From Lederbergia galactosidilytica (GTDB lineage: Bacteria; Bacillota; Bacilli; Bacillales; Bacillaceae_C), in contig NZ_JAGGKH010000001.1 in assembly GCF_017873565.1 (NCBI RefSeq), positions 62,001-126,000 of the forward strand: 64,000 nucleotides of DNA. The letters are read 5' to 3'. Positions within the stretch are counted from its first letter, which is position 1. Each line of letters begins with the position of its first letter. Both the position numbers and the translations under genes were made by a program. Below are positions 1-8,821 of the stretch, one piece after another. A model generated the notes under the pieces. The model ran no database searches and was not told where the DNA came from. It saw only the letters and a list, made by a program, of their open reading frames with translations.

Positions 1-272
1 TTAATAAGGGGGCCAATTGGTTAATGGAATATAAAATTAGTTAAAATAAAAAACGGGGCCGCTATTGCCATTGCAGCCTAGCCTACATTTGATAAAGCCT
101 TTTGCTCCCCCATTCACATCAAAAAATAGGATTTTAAAAGGATCAATTAGCCCTTTGCAGTCCGTTTATTTGCTTATCCAACTGCGATCTAAGCGTTAGT
201 CAAATTCTTACTCGTCGGCTATTCTCTAGCTATCTTATAATCTCAAGTGCTAGAAAAATACTAGTAGCTGGT
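1..272. other. Intergenic, nothing recognised
   Basis: AT-rich stretch downstream of yuiB. No reading frame, tRNA or clear terminator is supported on either strand. A short CTAG-centred inverted pair occurs near 250-268. It may hold the decayed end of a neighbouring gene outside the window, but nothing identifiable remains. Confidence 0.4.
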
Positions 273-355
273 TTATGAATGAACGGATGTAGGCATAACA
301 ATAAATCGCTATACCATCCTGACCATCAGTTTAATAGGCCTCCGTTCATTCATAA
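273..355. repeat. 83-bp element with 15-bp perfect inverted ends
   Basis: TTATGAATGAACGGA at 273-287 is the exact reverse complement of the sequence at 341-355, with a 53-bp interior. It begins 2 bp beyond the yuiB stop codon. No T-run follows on the minus side, so it is an odd terminator; it may be a miniature mobile element or a structured 3' end. Confidence 0.6.
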
Positions 356-357
356 TA

Positions 358-684
358 TTAAAACATTCGGTAGCCTTTTGCCCTGAGTATCCGCATCGTA
401 AAACCGGATAAAATCGCCCCAACAAGTCCAGCACAAAGTATCGTAATATCAGCTGGTGCTAGATTTGCCAAATTCTTCCCTAATTGTGAGAAAGCTGTTT
501 TACTATTAGTGAAATATTGACTAATTGGCAATGTATTTATAATCAATAAGGCGATAATCGGATAGACAAGGGCCATTACCCACGTCATACGCAAAAGCAT
601 ATTTAGGATAAATCCAATCCCAAAAAAGAGAACAAAGAAAAGTAACATTGAAATAATTAACACTGGCAAACTCATGGATGGCAC
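358..684 (-). CDS. YuiB-like small membrane protein
   Basis: A 108-residue integral membrane protein of unknown biochemical function. Three hydrophobic segments are visible (about residues 5-30, 33-50 and 78-97), with a short basic C-terminus. Sequence and position next to yumB match YuiB of B. subtilis. The start is GTG, preceded at about 6 nt by an AGGGGGAA ribosome site; an ATG three codons later is possible. The small yuiA gene that accompanies yuiB in B. subtilis is not seen here. The gene is separated from yumB by a hairpin terminator, so it is probably transcribed separately. Confidence 0.75.
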   Translation of the reverse strand: MPSMSLPVLIISMLLFFVLFFGIGFILNMLLRMTWVMALVYPIIALLIINTLPISQYFTNSKTAFSQLGKNLANLAPADITILCAGLVGAILSGFTMRILRAKGYRMF

Positions 685-862
685 AGATATTTCCCCCTTA
701 TTTTACACTATATTTCAGTTTACTGAATCTAGCAAAACGCGTCAATTGGAATTACTTCCAAAATCGCATAAGCGAAAAATATCGTACGATTTTGGTCACA
801 GGATAGAGGATTTTTTGGAATGGCTTAATAGAATGGAATAAAGGATAGTGATTTTAACAAAG

Positions 863-896
863 AAAAGGCAGAAGCACGCTAGCATTCTGCCCTTTT
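863..896 (-). terminator. Terminator of yumB
   Basis: Stem of about 10 bp (AAAGGCAGAA with TTCTGCCCTTT) just past the yumB stop. On the minus strand it is followed by TTTTCTTTG. A T-run also follows on the plus strand, so it could act in both directions. Confidence 0.7.
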
Positions 897-905
897 CCTT
901 TTTGC

Positions 906-2126
906 TTATTTAAATACGTTAAATTTACCTTTTTTCATTGTTAGTGGTACTCCACCAATCATCAGCAATGCACGGTTATCAATCATCTTCTTCATGAAAG
1001 AAGCTTTTGTTCCAGTTACCTTTTTACCAAAGACAACACCAATTGCATCATCATCACCAAGAGAGCATACTGTTCCTTTGTTATCGAAGCTGAATGACTG
1101 AAGATCTGAATTCCCGCTGATCAGTTTTGCCAGATTGCTTGCTAACAATTCTCCCTGTTGCATTGAGATTTGCGCAGTTGGTGGGAATGGACGATTAATT
1201 TCTTCGTTGATAATCAAAGCACAGTCACCAATGATAAAGATATCTTCATATCCTGGTGCACGCAAATACGGATCTACTTTGACACGGCCACGCATATTTT
1301 CAAATCCAGATTCTTCAATAATCGGATTTCCTCGAACCCCGGCAGCCCATACAACTGTTTGAGCTTTAATTTCTTCTGTCTCGTCCTCACCTTTTGCTAC
1401 GATGATTCCTTCTGGTGTCGCTTCTTTAATGGCTGTTCCAATACGGAATTCAACACCTTTTTTCTGTAGGTTTGCCATCGCATATTGGACAAGCTCTGGA
1501 TCAAATCCTGGTAAAGCAGATGGAGCAGCTTCTACACAAATGATTTTGACTAGTTTTTGATCAATATCATATTCTTTGCAAAGCTCAGGAATACGATTAC
1601 CAAGTTCACCCAAAAACTCAATTCCTGTAAACCCTGCGCCACCGACTACGATCGTTAAGCGTTCTGGGTCTTTTTCTCCCTCTACTTTATACGTCGCAAA
1701 TTGGTATTCAATATGCTCGCGAATTTGTCTAGCTGCATTCACGTTCACAATTGAAAAAGCATATTTGTCTAAGCCTTGAATACCGAATGTTTCAGGAGCC
1801 GCACCAAGAGCGACAACTAAATAATCATAAGAAAGTTCTTCATCTTCTAGGATCACTTTTTTCGCTTCGGGCTCAATTTTAGTTACAGTCTTTTGGATAA
1901 AATTTACTTTCCCTGGATTAATCACGTTTGAAATATCATAGCGCACTCGATCATGATGAAGTGTTCCAGCAGAAGCTTCATGAAGCCATGTTGTTTCATA
2001 ATGATAGTCATTCTTGTTTACTAATACGATATCCGCATCGTTATTTCCAAGCTGCTTTTGCAATCGAGTTACGGTCATAAGTCCACCGTATCCGGCACCT
2101 AACACTACAATTTTTGGCCTGTTCAT
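906..2126 (-). CDS. yumB: Type II NADH dehydrogenase (NDH-2) YumB
   Basis: A 406-residue FAD-dependent NADH:quinone oxidoreductase that passes electrons from NADH to menaquinone at the inner membrane face without pumping protons. An N-terminal FAD motif ([10 protein letters not shown], about residues 7-16) and a second dinucleotide motif ([11 protein letters not shown], about 160-170) are visible, with the FAD-contacting GDCA near residue 300. The basic, hydrophobic C-terminus fits peripheral membrane attachment. The start is ATG after GAGGAAGGG. It is divergent from yumC, as in B. subtilis. A related but distinct flavoprotein (yutJ) lies 3 kb away. Confidence 0.9.
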   Translation of the reverse strand: MNRPKIVVLGAGYGGLMTVTRLQKQLGNNDADIVLVNKNDYHYETTWLHEASAGTLHHDRVRYDISNVINPGKVNFIQKTVTKIEPEAKKVILEDEELSYDYLVVALGAAPETFGIQGLDKYAFSIVNVNAARQIREHIEYQFATYKVEGEKDPERLTIVVGGAGFTGIEFLGELGNRIPELCKEYDIDQKLVKIICVEAAPSALPGFDPELVQYAMANLQKKGVEFRIGTAIKEATPEGIIVAKGEDETEEIKAQTVVWAAGVRGNPIIEESGFENMRGRVKVDPYLRAPGYEDIFIIGDCALIINEEINRPFPPTAQISMQQGELLASNLAKLISGNSDLQSFSFDNKGTVCSLGDDDAIGVVFGKKVTGTKASFMKKMIDNRALLMIGGVPLTMKKGKFNVFK

Positions 2127-2164
2127 ATTATATCCCTTCCTCTTTTACATCTTATTAATGGGAC

Positions 2165-2337
2165 GTTCAAAAAGTTTGGTAAAAATGACACTGCGAATTT
2201 CTTTTTTGCATGTTTCAACATTAATGTCTCAGAACTACAAAAAACTCCATTCATCCTGTACAAATTTTATTGCTTGAAACAGCATTCTTTCTGAAATTCT
2301 CACTTCTTTTTAATCTTCTTTTTGAACACTCACTAGA
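2165..2337. repeat. Family C inverted-end repeat, copy 1
   Basis: GTTCAAAAAG at 2165-2174 is exactly complementary to CTTTTTGAAC at 2328-2337. The 173-bp element lies in the divergent yumB-yumC spacer. Other copies with the same ends are at 12356-12668, 32467-32667 and, less perfectly, 47175-47290. Confidence 0.65.
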
Positions 2338-2525
2338 GCATGTACGAAATATATGTGATTCTATTCACGTACCACACTAGAAGCCCAGAATGTTGTCACA
2401 AATTATTAACATTAGTCTCAATTACATTATATGCTTTTATTCACCTTTTTCAAGCAGTTATTTTTATCCAGCCATTTTTTTATTATTTCGACTCTATCTA
2501 TTGTACTATCTAGCTAATTCGATAT

Positions 2526-2554
2526 TATGTAACACTAGCAACATGTGGTATGAT
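2526..2554 (+). promoter_or_regulatory. Candidate yumC promoter
   Basis: An extended -10 (TGGTATGAT, 2546-2554) lies 41 bp before the yumC start. The -35 position carries only TATGTA, so recognition would rest on the TGn motif. Confidence 0.4.
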
Positions 2555-2595
2555 AGGAAAGATGAATTTTCTTAAGTTTACAGGAGGGATTTTCT

Positions 2596-3591
2596 GTGAA
2601 AGAAGATCAACAAATATATGATATTACGATTTTAGGTGGTGGACCAGCAGGCATGTTCACTGCATTTTATGCCGGCTTACGTGATTCGAGCGTGAAGGTG
2701 ATTGAAAGCTTACCACAATTAGGTGGACAGCTTTCGACGCTTTACCCTGAAAAATATATATACGATGTTGCAGGCTTTCCTAAAATTAAAGCTCATGATC
2801 TTGTGCAAAATCTTAAAGAACAAATGGCCATGTTTTCTCCAACTGTGTGTCTCAGTCAATCAGTTTCAAATCTTGAAAAATTAGAAGATGGAACTTTTAA
2901 ATTAACAACTGACGAAGAGATTCATTATTCCAAATCCGTGATTATCACTGCGGGAATTGGCGCTTTCCAACCACGTCGTCTGGAATTTGACAGTGCCATC
3001 CCATTTGAGGGTAAGAACCTGCATTATTTCGTCGATGATATGCAACAATTTAAAGGGCAACGTGTAGCCATTTTAGGTGGCGGTGACTCTGCAGTTGACT
3101 GGGCCTTAATGCTTGAACCAATTGCTGAAAAAGTTAGCCTAATTCACCGGAGAGATAAATTCCGTGCCCATGAAAGTAGTGTAACCCAGTTACAAAACTC
3201 CAAAGTCGAAATATTAACACCTTTCGTGGCATCTGATCTTATTTGTGATGAAATCGCCATCCGCGGACTTGAGCTTGAGGAGGTTAGGGGCGATCGTAAG
3301 CATACGCTTGAATTCGATTCACTTATCTGTAATTATGGCTTTATTTCTTCCTTGGGCCCAATCAAAGAATGGGGATTAGAAATCGAAAAAAACTCGATTG
3401 TTGTGAACAGTCGAATGGAAACAAATATTCCAGGCATCTATGCTGCTGGCGATATTACTACTTATCCTGGTAAAGTAAAACTAATTGCTACTGGTTTCGG
3501 AGAAGCCCCAACAGCCGTTAGCAATGCCAAAGCTTATATTGATCCAAAAGCTCGTCTGCAACCTATGCATAGTACGTCTTTATTTGAATAG
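2596..3591 (+). CDS. yumC: Ferredoxin--NADP reductase type 2
   Basis: A 331-residue soluble flavoprotein moving electrons between NADPH and ferredoxin or flavodoxin. The fold is thioredoxin-reductase-like: FAD motif [10 protein letters not shown] (about 12-21), NADPH motif [11 protein letters not shown] (about 157-167) and the C-terminal FAD motif [10 protein letters not shown] (about 282-291). The redox CxxC of true thioredoxin reductase is absent, as in the YumC family. The GTG start follows CAGGAGGG with good spacing. The gene ends at a strong terminator, so it appears monocistronic. Confidence 0.92.
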   Translation: MKEDQQIYDITILGGGPAGMFTAFYAGLRDSSVKVIESLPQLGGQLSTLYPEKYIYDVAGFPKIKAHDLVQNLKEQMAMFSPTVCLSQSVSNLEKLEDGTFKLTTDEEIHYSKSVIITAGIGAFQPRRLEFDSAIPFEGKNLHYFVDDMQQFKGQRVAILGGGDSAVDWALMLEPIAEKVSLIHRRDKFRAHESSVTQLQNSKVEILTPFVASDLICDEIAIRGLELEEVRGDRKHTLEFDSLICNYGFISSLGPIKEWGLEIEKNSIVVNSRMETNIPGIYAAGDITTYPGKVKLIATGFGEAPTAVSNAKAYIDPKARLQPMHSTSLFE

Positions 3592-3635
3592 AAAAAAGGA
3601 TTGCTTCTATCCCAAGCTAGAAGCAATCCTTTTTT
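3592..3635 (+). terminator. Terminator of yumC
   Basis: A near-perfect 17-18 bp stem beginning right after the yumC stop (AAAAAAGGATTGCTTCT with its complement ending in TTTTTT). The A/T ends would let it work in both directions. Confidence 0.9.
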
Positions 3636-3664
3636 ATCATTTTCCGACAAAAGACTCCCTCTTC

Positions 3665-4024
3665 AATTTTGTGCAGGGCATAGCCCAAAAATATTTGGGA
3701 GATGAATGTCGGTTGGGGTAGCCAGAACGCACGTTTGCGTGGTACAATATTCCTGTAAGTTGTTCTTTAAAAACTGAAGATATGAGGTTGTGACAGGAAA
3801 AACGTCTGTCACGTAAAATCTTCAACGTTCTATCGCCTCCACGCATTCCGAAGTTGCGAAAACCAAGCTAAAGTAGGGTGCGTGGCGAGTCAACGTACAG
3901 GATATATAAAGCTTTCACCGTAGGGACTACGGGTAGAGCCTGCTAAAATAACCGAGGGATGCCTTGGTGTTCGCAGGAATCTCCCACTTCAAATTTCGTT
4001 AGAAATTAAGTGGTGAGTAGTTCA
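3665..4024 (+). mobile_element. IS200/IS605-like element without transposase or TnpB
   Basis: About 360 bp with no reading frame but dense secondary structure. Near the left edge is a 6-bp hairpin (CCCAAA / TTTGGG, 3684-3699), as in IS200/IS605 left ends. The right part ends in AATCTCCCACTTC, a hairpin loop, AAGTGGTGAG and TAGTTCAA (3978-4024). This resembles the right end of TnpB-carrying elements, where the guide RNA scaffold ends and the guide begins. Neither TnpA nor TnpB residues are readable. It is best seen as a non-autonomous derivative. The exact left boundary is uncertain, and assignment rests on recall of family ends rather than alignment. Confidence 0.5.
3833..4024 (+). ncRNA. Omega-RNA/reRNA-like structured RNA
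   Basis: Ordered hairpins are visible: CACGCA (3840-3845) with TGCGTG (3878-3883); CCGTAG/CTACGG around a GGA loop (3918-3932); a long-range CCTGC (3939-3943) with GCAGG (3973-3977) enclosing ACCGAGG/CCTTGGT (3951-3968); and the terminal CTCCCACTT/AAGTGGTGAG stem (3981-4018) ending in TAGTTCAA. A guide would begin at about 4025 (TATATG...). The G-U-compatible stems suggest an RNA. Expression and the class (TnpB-type rather than IscB-type) are inferred. Confidence 0.42.
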
Positions 4025-4244
4025 ATATATGTATTTATAAATAAATTCCTCAAAGAGATTCATTTCAGAAACCGCTTGGAACTCGAAATGGATATTGAAC
4101 AAACATCAAGGCTAACCCCAAAAGAATATAAAAAACCATTCATTTCCAATCCTGTTGATCATTGGTCCTGATCCTCCCAACATCGCTTCATGTTTGTCAC
4201 TGCATTTATTCTGCTTCTTTAAATCATTTAATCGCCTCTACAGC

Positions 4245-4283
4245 AAAAAACACCTCTTAATGGCTTCAATCCATCAAGAGGTG
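4245..4283 (-). terminator. Terminator of yutM
   Basis: Stem CACCTCTTAATGG with its near-complement (4251-4283). On the minus strand it is followed by six T residues (4245-4250). It lies 62 bp beyond the yutM stop. Confidence 0.8.
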
Positions 4284-4345
4284 AATAATATTAAGTCAAT
4301 ATTTGCAAATTATACATTATCCATCAAGGACAGCGTGCCATCCTT

Positions 4346-4708
4346 TTAACACTTCTCTGGAGTTCCTTCGACTTTAGCTGTGCGGAAAGATGAACCACAA
4401 CCACAAGAAACTAGAGCATTCGGATTTTCGATAGTGAAGCCGCCGCCCATCATGGACTGCTTATAATCAATCACAGTTCCCGTCACAATTGGCGCACTTT
4501 CTTCATCAACTACGACTGGGATATCATGAGCAACAAAGAAATGATCTGACTCAACCTTCTCATGGTCTAAGCTCATTCCATAAGAAAGGCCGCTACATCC
4601 ACCACCATTGATGGAAAAGCGAAAATAAGCATCTTCTTCCCCATTATGCTTCATCATATCTTTAATTTGCAATGCCGCCGCTTCAGTAAGCTTAATAATT
4701 TCACTCAT
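4346..4708 (-). CDS. yutM: A-type Fe-S carrier (HesB/IscA/ErpA family)
   Basis: A 120-residue protein that carries Fe-S clusters from the SUF scaffold to target enzymes. The three ligand cysteines are present: GGGCSGLSYG near residue 37 and SCGCGSS near 103-107, the CGC pair at the C-terminus. The start chosen is MSEIIK, because GGGGGTG lies 6 nt before it; an upstream in-frame start would add five residues but lacks a ribosome site. It sits among redox genes and is complementary to the suf operon at 26.7-32 kb, which has no sufA of its own. Confidence 0.88.
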   Translation of the reverse strand: MSEIIKLTEAAALQIKDMMKHNGEEDAYFRFSINGGGCSGLSYGMSLDHEKVESDHFFVAHDIPVVVDEESAPIVTGTVIDYKQSMMGGGFTIENPNALVSCGCGSSFRTAKVEGTPEKC

Positions 4709-4795
4709 TATTTGCACCCCCATCTCCGTCTGTTTGTGCTTCTGATCCTTTAAGTATATACCTCTTAATCCATATTCTCAACCAATGCAATTGGT

Positions 4796-5032
4796 TTAAA
4801 ACATCGGATTTTCTTCAATATATTGGTAAATAGCTTTAACAAGCGATTCTGGAGAATCTCCTGTTACCACCTCTCCATTTACGAGCGCATACAAAGATTC
4901 GGCACATAAATCGCAATGATCTAGGCAGCCATATTCAATAATATCTAGATTGGGATCTTCCTCTAAAATTTGTAAAGCCTCATAACTTCCCATCCCAAGA
5001 TTACTAATACAGAATTCAATAATCGGATTCAC
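4796..5032 (-). CDS. yuzB: YuzB family (DUF1450) small cysteine protein
   Basis: A 78-residue protein of unknown function, conserved in Bacillales beside yutM. Cysteines occur at EFCISN (residue 7) and in a DHCDLC cluster (about 38-43), suggesting metal or redox binding, which is inference only. The GTG start follows GAGGTGATA. There is no signal peptide or membrane segment, so it should be cytosolic. It is probably co-transcribed with yutM, 87 bp downstream. Confidence 0.82.
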   Translation of the reverse strand: MNPIIEFCISNLGMGSYEALQILEEDPNLDIIEYGCLDHCDLCAESLYALVNGEVVTGDSPESLVKAIYQYIEENPMF

Positions 5033-5253
5033 ACTATCACCTCATCCACATTATTATCGTACTCGCATTCGTCCCATTAGTCAAAAATCTAACTAAGATT
5101 TAATCAGTTCAACTGTAAAGAAAGTTTTAGGATAACCATTATCTAGAAAAAATACACTTCCTCCATAAATAGAAGCAAAAAACAATTCGCTCTTTTCCCC
5201 TTTCCCTATTTATTAAAACGGTTTATTTTTCTTGAGAAACTCAAGATGGATGG

Positions 5254-5282
5254 TTGTATATCCCTGCTGAATTCGGTATACT
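5254..5282 (+). promoter_or_regulatory. Candidate yutJ promoter
   Basis: TTGTAT (5254-5259), a 17-bp spacer and TATACT (5277-5282). The rest of the 5033-5466 spacer shows no gene; in-frame codons before yutJ have no ribosome site. The leader would be about 180 nt. Confidence 0.4.
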
Positions 5283-5466
5283 TTACCATGGGATTAACCA
5301 TGCATATCGAACTATTTTTCCTTTAAAACTTCATTTATGAAAAGCCTTTATTACGAAAAAAATCTAAAGCGTTTTATGATGAAGCATACTACATCAGCCT
5401 TCATCTATCTTTCTTCAAAAATGGATATATTTTACTCACAAGTAGCTGGCAAAAGGAGATATTTTT

Positions 5467-6534
5467 ATGAAAAAATTAGTACTGCTCGGTGGAGGATATG
5501 GAAATATGCGCATGCTTCGGGAGCTTCTGCCTAACCATCTCCCCGAAGATTGGACGATAACTTTAATTGACAAAGTCCCTTACCATTCTTTAAAAACCGA
5601 ATATTACGCCCTCGCAGCTGGAACTGTGTCAGATCATGATGTACGCGTCCCTTTCCCTAATGAGTCGAAGTTAAATTTGCATTACGGAGAGGTAACCAAA
5701 ATTGATTTGGAAGCAAAGTTAGTACACTTGGCTAATTCGGAACCGGTTTCTTATGACCAATTAGTTATTGGGCTTGGCTGTGAAGATAAATATCATAATA
5801 TCCCTGGGGCAGATCTCTACACATATAGTATTCAATCAATTGGAAAAGCTCGTGATACATACCAAAAATTGAATAATTTATCAGCCAATTCCATTGTAAG
5901 CATTGTCGGTGGGGGATTAAGTGGCATTGAGCTTGCAAGTGAACTAAGGGAAAGCCGTCCAGATCTAGCGATTAAGCTTTTTGACCGTGGTAAAACTGTT
6001 CTTTCCTCCTTTCCAGAAAGGATTAGTCTCTATGTACAAAATTGGTTTGCATCAAATGGGGTTGAAGTGATCAATGAAGCGAATATTACAAAGGTAGAAG
6101 AAGGCGTTCTCTACAATAATGATCAACCTGTTTCAACAGATGTGATTGTTTGGACAGCTGGAATCCAACCAAATAAAATTGTGCAGACCATGGATATCGA
6201 AAAAGACCGGCAAGGACGAGCAATCCTCACACCATATCATAATCTTCTCCAACACGAAGATGTTTATGTAGTTGGCGATTGTGCCAGTCTTCCTCATGCA
6301 CCAAGTGCACAACTTGCCGAGGGACAAGCAGAACAAATTGTAGAGGTCATGCGAAAAAGATGGAATGGACAAGCATTACCAGAAGAAATGCCTTCGATCA
6401 AATTAAAAGGCACACTTGGCTCTTTAGGTAAGAAAAAAGGATTTGGGATGATGGCAGATAGACCGATCACAGGAAGAATTGCCCGGATTTTAAAATCAGG
6501 CGTTCTCTGGATGTATAAATTTCATAAGGGATAA
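5467..6534 (+). CDS. yutJ: NDH-2-like FAD/NAD(P) oxidoreductase
   Basis: A 355-residue pyridine-nucleotide disulfide oxidoreductase-fold flavoprotein. It shows an N-terminal FAD motif (LLGGGYGNMR, about 5-14), an NAD(P) motif (IVGGGLSGIELA, about 144-155) and GDCA near residue 272. It is shorter than YumB and matches YutJ of B. subtilis; its electron acceptor is not known. The ATG start follows AAAAGGAG. The gene is followed after 1 bp by a family A repeat that could serve as its terminator. It lies between Fe-S genes (yutM, yutI), so a role in redox supply for cluster assembly is possible but unproven. Confidence 0.82.
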   Translation: MKKLVLLGGGYGNMRMLRELLPNHLPEDWTITLIDKVPYHSLKTEYYALAAGTVSDHDVRVPFPNESKLNLHYGEVTKIDLEAKLVHLANSEPVSYDQLVIGLGCEDKYHNIPGADLYTYSIQSIGKARDTYQKLNNLSANSIVSIVGGGLSGIELASELRESRPDLAIKLFDRGKTVLSSFPERISLYVQNWFASNGVEVINEANITKVEEGVLYNNDQPVSTDVIVWTAGIQPNKIVQTMDIEKDRQGRAILTPYHNLLQHEDVYVVGDCASLPHAPSAQLAEGQAEQIVEVMRKRWNGQALPEEMPSIKLKGTLGSLGKKKGFGMMADRPITGRIARILKSGVLWMYKFHKG

Positions 6535-6535
6535 A

Positions 6536-6865
6536 GAGGCTGGGACAAAAGTGTTTTCGCTTGAGGAAAGTCCGAACTATTAGCGCGAAAATAACCCACT
6601 CCGGAAATATACTTCGCTTCCGAAGGCCTACAGGATGTGGGTCATGCAGGCGTTTAGTGGAGGTGAAGCAACAGGAAGTTGCGCTTTGAGCCTGCCGCCA
6701 GGACGGCGCGAACTTAGCCTGCTTTCCCTGTGTCAAGCCTCCTTAGGCTTCCTTCCGGGGGCTTGTCGAACTCTTACTTCCCGCAGGAGTCTACGTATAT
6801 TTCCTCCGCTAAGGTAATGCAATATTCGCTTTTGAGGCTTAGCATTTTAGTTATGTCCTAGCCTC
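6536..6865 (+). repeat. Family A repeat with family B core, copy A1
   Basis: Starts GAGGCTGGGACAAAAGTG (6536) and ends TTATGTCCTAGCCTC (6865), giving complementary ends. The interior (about 6640-6790) carries family B sequence with GCCGCCAGGACGGCG and the CAGGAGTCTACGTATATTTCC motif shared with the copy at 62229-62515. It appears to be a composite of two repeat types. It begins 1 bp after the yutJ stop. Confidence 0.7.
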
Positions 6866-7057
6866 TTCCCTTTCTTTCCTTATATGGCGAAATAAGGTGG
6901 CATATTTTTTGCTGCTTCGATAACCTAATTCCTGATTTGAAACTTTATTATCCTTAATCCCTATCCCTCTCATCATCATTCACTTCTCTTAGTTCCATTC
7001 CCTAGATTTTTTCTCTAAATCTGATTATAATGATAGATAGGAAAGGAGTCGATCACA

Positions 7058-7294
7058 ATGAACGAAGATACAATGTTAGATCAAGTTCAAGTAGTCTTAG
7101 ATAAATTACGCCCTTTTCTCCTTCGAGATGGTGGCGATTGTGAACTCGTTGATGTAGATGAAGGGATTGTAAAACTCCGTTTGCTAGGTGCATGTGGAAC
7201 ATGTCCAAGTTCGACAATCACTCTAAAAGCTGGTATTGAGCGTGCTTTAATTGAAGAAGTACCTGGTGTATTAGAAGTGGAGCAAGTATTTTAA
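7058..7294 (+). CDS. yutI: NifU-like Fe-S scaffold protein
   Basis: A 78-residue protein made of the NifU C-terminal domain only, which binds a labile Fe-S cluster through the CGTCPSS motif (about residues 48-54) and can donate it to apo-proteins. The ATG start follows GAAAGGAG. A TATAAT (7026-7031) lies just upstream with a poor -35. It is monocistronic in this window. Together with yutM and the suf operon it completes the visible cluster-assembly set. Length agrees with the family. Confidence 0.9.
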   Translation: MNEDTMLDQVQVVLDKLRPFLLRDGGDCELVDVDEGIVKLRLLGACGTCPSSTITLKAGIERALIEEVPGVLEVEQVF

Positions 7295-7448
7295 CAAAAA
7301 GCCCTAAAAATATCTGCTTAGTATGGATAAACGGCTTACTACAGATTGTCTAGTTGTAACGCCGTCCTGATCTACGGCCGTTTTAGGCATATTAGCGTTT
7401 TTCCACAAGCGAACATTTATAAAGCTAGCAATAGTAAAAAAGCTTTTC

Positions 7449-7534
7449 GCGCTGACGTATACTTTTGCTTGTCAGCGCCAAGCTTATTCAACGATCATTC
7501 TTTTATAAACCGGCCATAATGGTCCGGTTTTTTT
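7449..7534 (+). terminator. Hairpin pair ending in yutI terminator
   Basis: AACCGG-CCAT / ATGG-CCGGTT (7508-7529) followed by a T-run to 7534 is a good intrinsic terminator. Just before it an 8-bp stem (GCGCTGAC with GTCAGCGC, 7449-7480) has no T-run. The 7295-7448 stretch shows only repeat-like debris. Confidence 0.7.
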
Positions 7535-7639
7535 AATTTTTCCTAACTTGCCTCTTAAGTGAAATAACTTAAGACAAAAAAATTAGATCTAGGATTTTTG
7601 GCTTAGATTATTTTCAAAGCGCTCGTTACTTATAATCTA

Positions 7640-8644
7640 TTATATATTCAGCCATTCAATCGGAGGCATTTCACCAGTTTGTTGATTGGCTAGATGAAAA
7701 AACTCTCTTAAAAAAACTTCATATTCTTGGGCATTGCGAATATAGCGATCAAGCTTTTCTTCTAACTGCTTTTTTGAGGCTTCTGAAGGACTTAAAAAGT
7801 AATTCTCTACACTTAGAAAATAAGGTAGTGGAAATAACAAACGCCCATAGATCATCCTCCATGAGAACTTAGATAAAGGAGCGATTGATTGATATCCTTG
7901 CAAAAACTTTGTTATCAATGGCTTATAAGAGCGTTGATGCAGAAAATAACATTCACGAATCCATTCTGCAATATCCCTTGCCCTGTGGTCGACTACCCAA
8001 TCAAAAGGATTCCGTATCGCTATTTGGCTAGAATCCCAAGTACTTTCCCCAAAGCTTTGGTGGCAAATTGTTCGTTGATCTGATTGCCCAAATGATTCAT
8101 CAAGCTCCGTATCTTTTACATATTGAATGGCATTTTCACAAATTCCTAAGTAATAAGGAAATGATTCAACAAATAGTTGATTAAATCGTTCCTCACTTGG
8201 TTCTCGAACAAGTCCTGACCACACTTTTTCCATTTGTTCTAAACGCTGGATCCAAAACTCTTTCCATTGTCCCTCACGGTTTAATTGGGTAATCGGGCTT
8301 TGCAAATATCTCCCACGTTCATGAAATCTTGCCAATTGCCTTCCCCGATTTTTTCGATTGGAACTATTGACATAATGGTTATGCAACACGACATAATCCT
8401 GTTCATTAAGTGTAATCAAAAATTTTTGATCATTTGCCGGTACGAATGTTGAAACTTTTTTATCCCCAATCTTTGCCATATGCTCTGACATCTCATATAA
8501 TTCTAATAACGCTTCTTCTTGCCACTGGGTAACTTGAACCGTGCTATATACAGAACCTTCAACAAGGTAATACATTTGATCGCCTATTCGTCTGGAGGTT
8601 TCGGGGTGAATATCGAAATAATTTCGCAAAATGTCTTCTGACAT
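7640..8644 (-). CDS. yutH: Spore coat-associated protein YutH (CotS-like kinase fold)
   Basis: A 334-residue protein of the CotS/YutH family, which has a degenerate aminoglycoside-phosphotransferase-like kinase fold and is found in the spore coat of Bacillus. No complete kinase catalytic loop is evident, so a structural role is likely. The N-terminus MSEDILRNYF follows a GAGGG ribosome site. It is rich in aromatic and charged residues, with no signal peptide. Probably sporulation-controlled, but no sigma-K or sigma-E promoter was confirmed. Confidence 0.78.
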   Translation of the reverse strand: MSEDILRNYFDIHPETSRRIGDQMYYLVEGSVYSTVQVTQWQEEALLELYEMSEHMAKIGDKKVSTFVPANDQKFLITLNEQDYVVLHNHYVNSSNRKNRGRQLARFHERGRYLQSPITQLNREGQWKEFWIQRLEQMEKVWSGLVREPSEERFNQLFVESFPYYLGICENAIQYVKDTELDESFGQSDQRTICHQSFGESTWDSSQIAIRNPFDWVVDHRARDIAEWIRECYFLHQRSYKPLITKFLQGYQSIAPLSKFSWRMIYGRLLFPLPYFLSVENYFLSPSEASKKQLEEKLDRYIRNAQEYEVFLREFFHLANQQTGEMPPIEWLNI

Positions 8645-8821
8645 GCTACATCCCTCTTTTTACCTGATCTAACTTATTTATATGTGCGATAACCTCATTT
8701 TATGGGTGTAAGAATAAAGTGATATTAAACTTAATCGCAAATCAACATTCCGATCTTTTGGGGTAAAAATGTGTGAACTCTTTTTTAATCATCTTATTCA
8801 GAATAGAAAGGATGCTAAATC

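Noticed and set aside
3665-4024. HEARO/IscB-type RNA
   Set aside because: IscB RNAs precede an iscB gene and carry the guide at their 5' side. Here no gene follows and the TAGTTCAA end resembles TnpB elements, though a covariance search could still change this.
4031-4240. Possible gene between the element and yutM
   Set aside because: Only a short plus frame without ribosome site; the region is AT-rich spacer.
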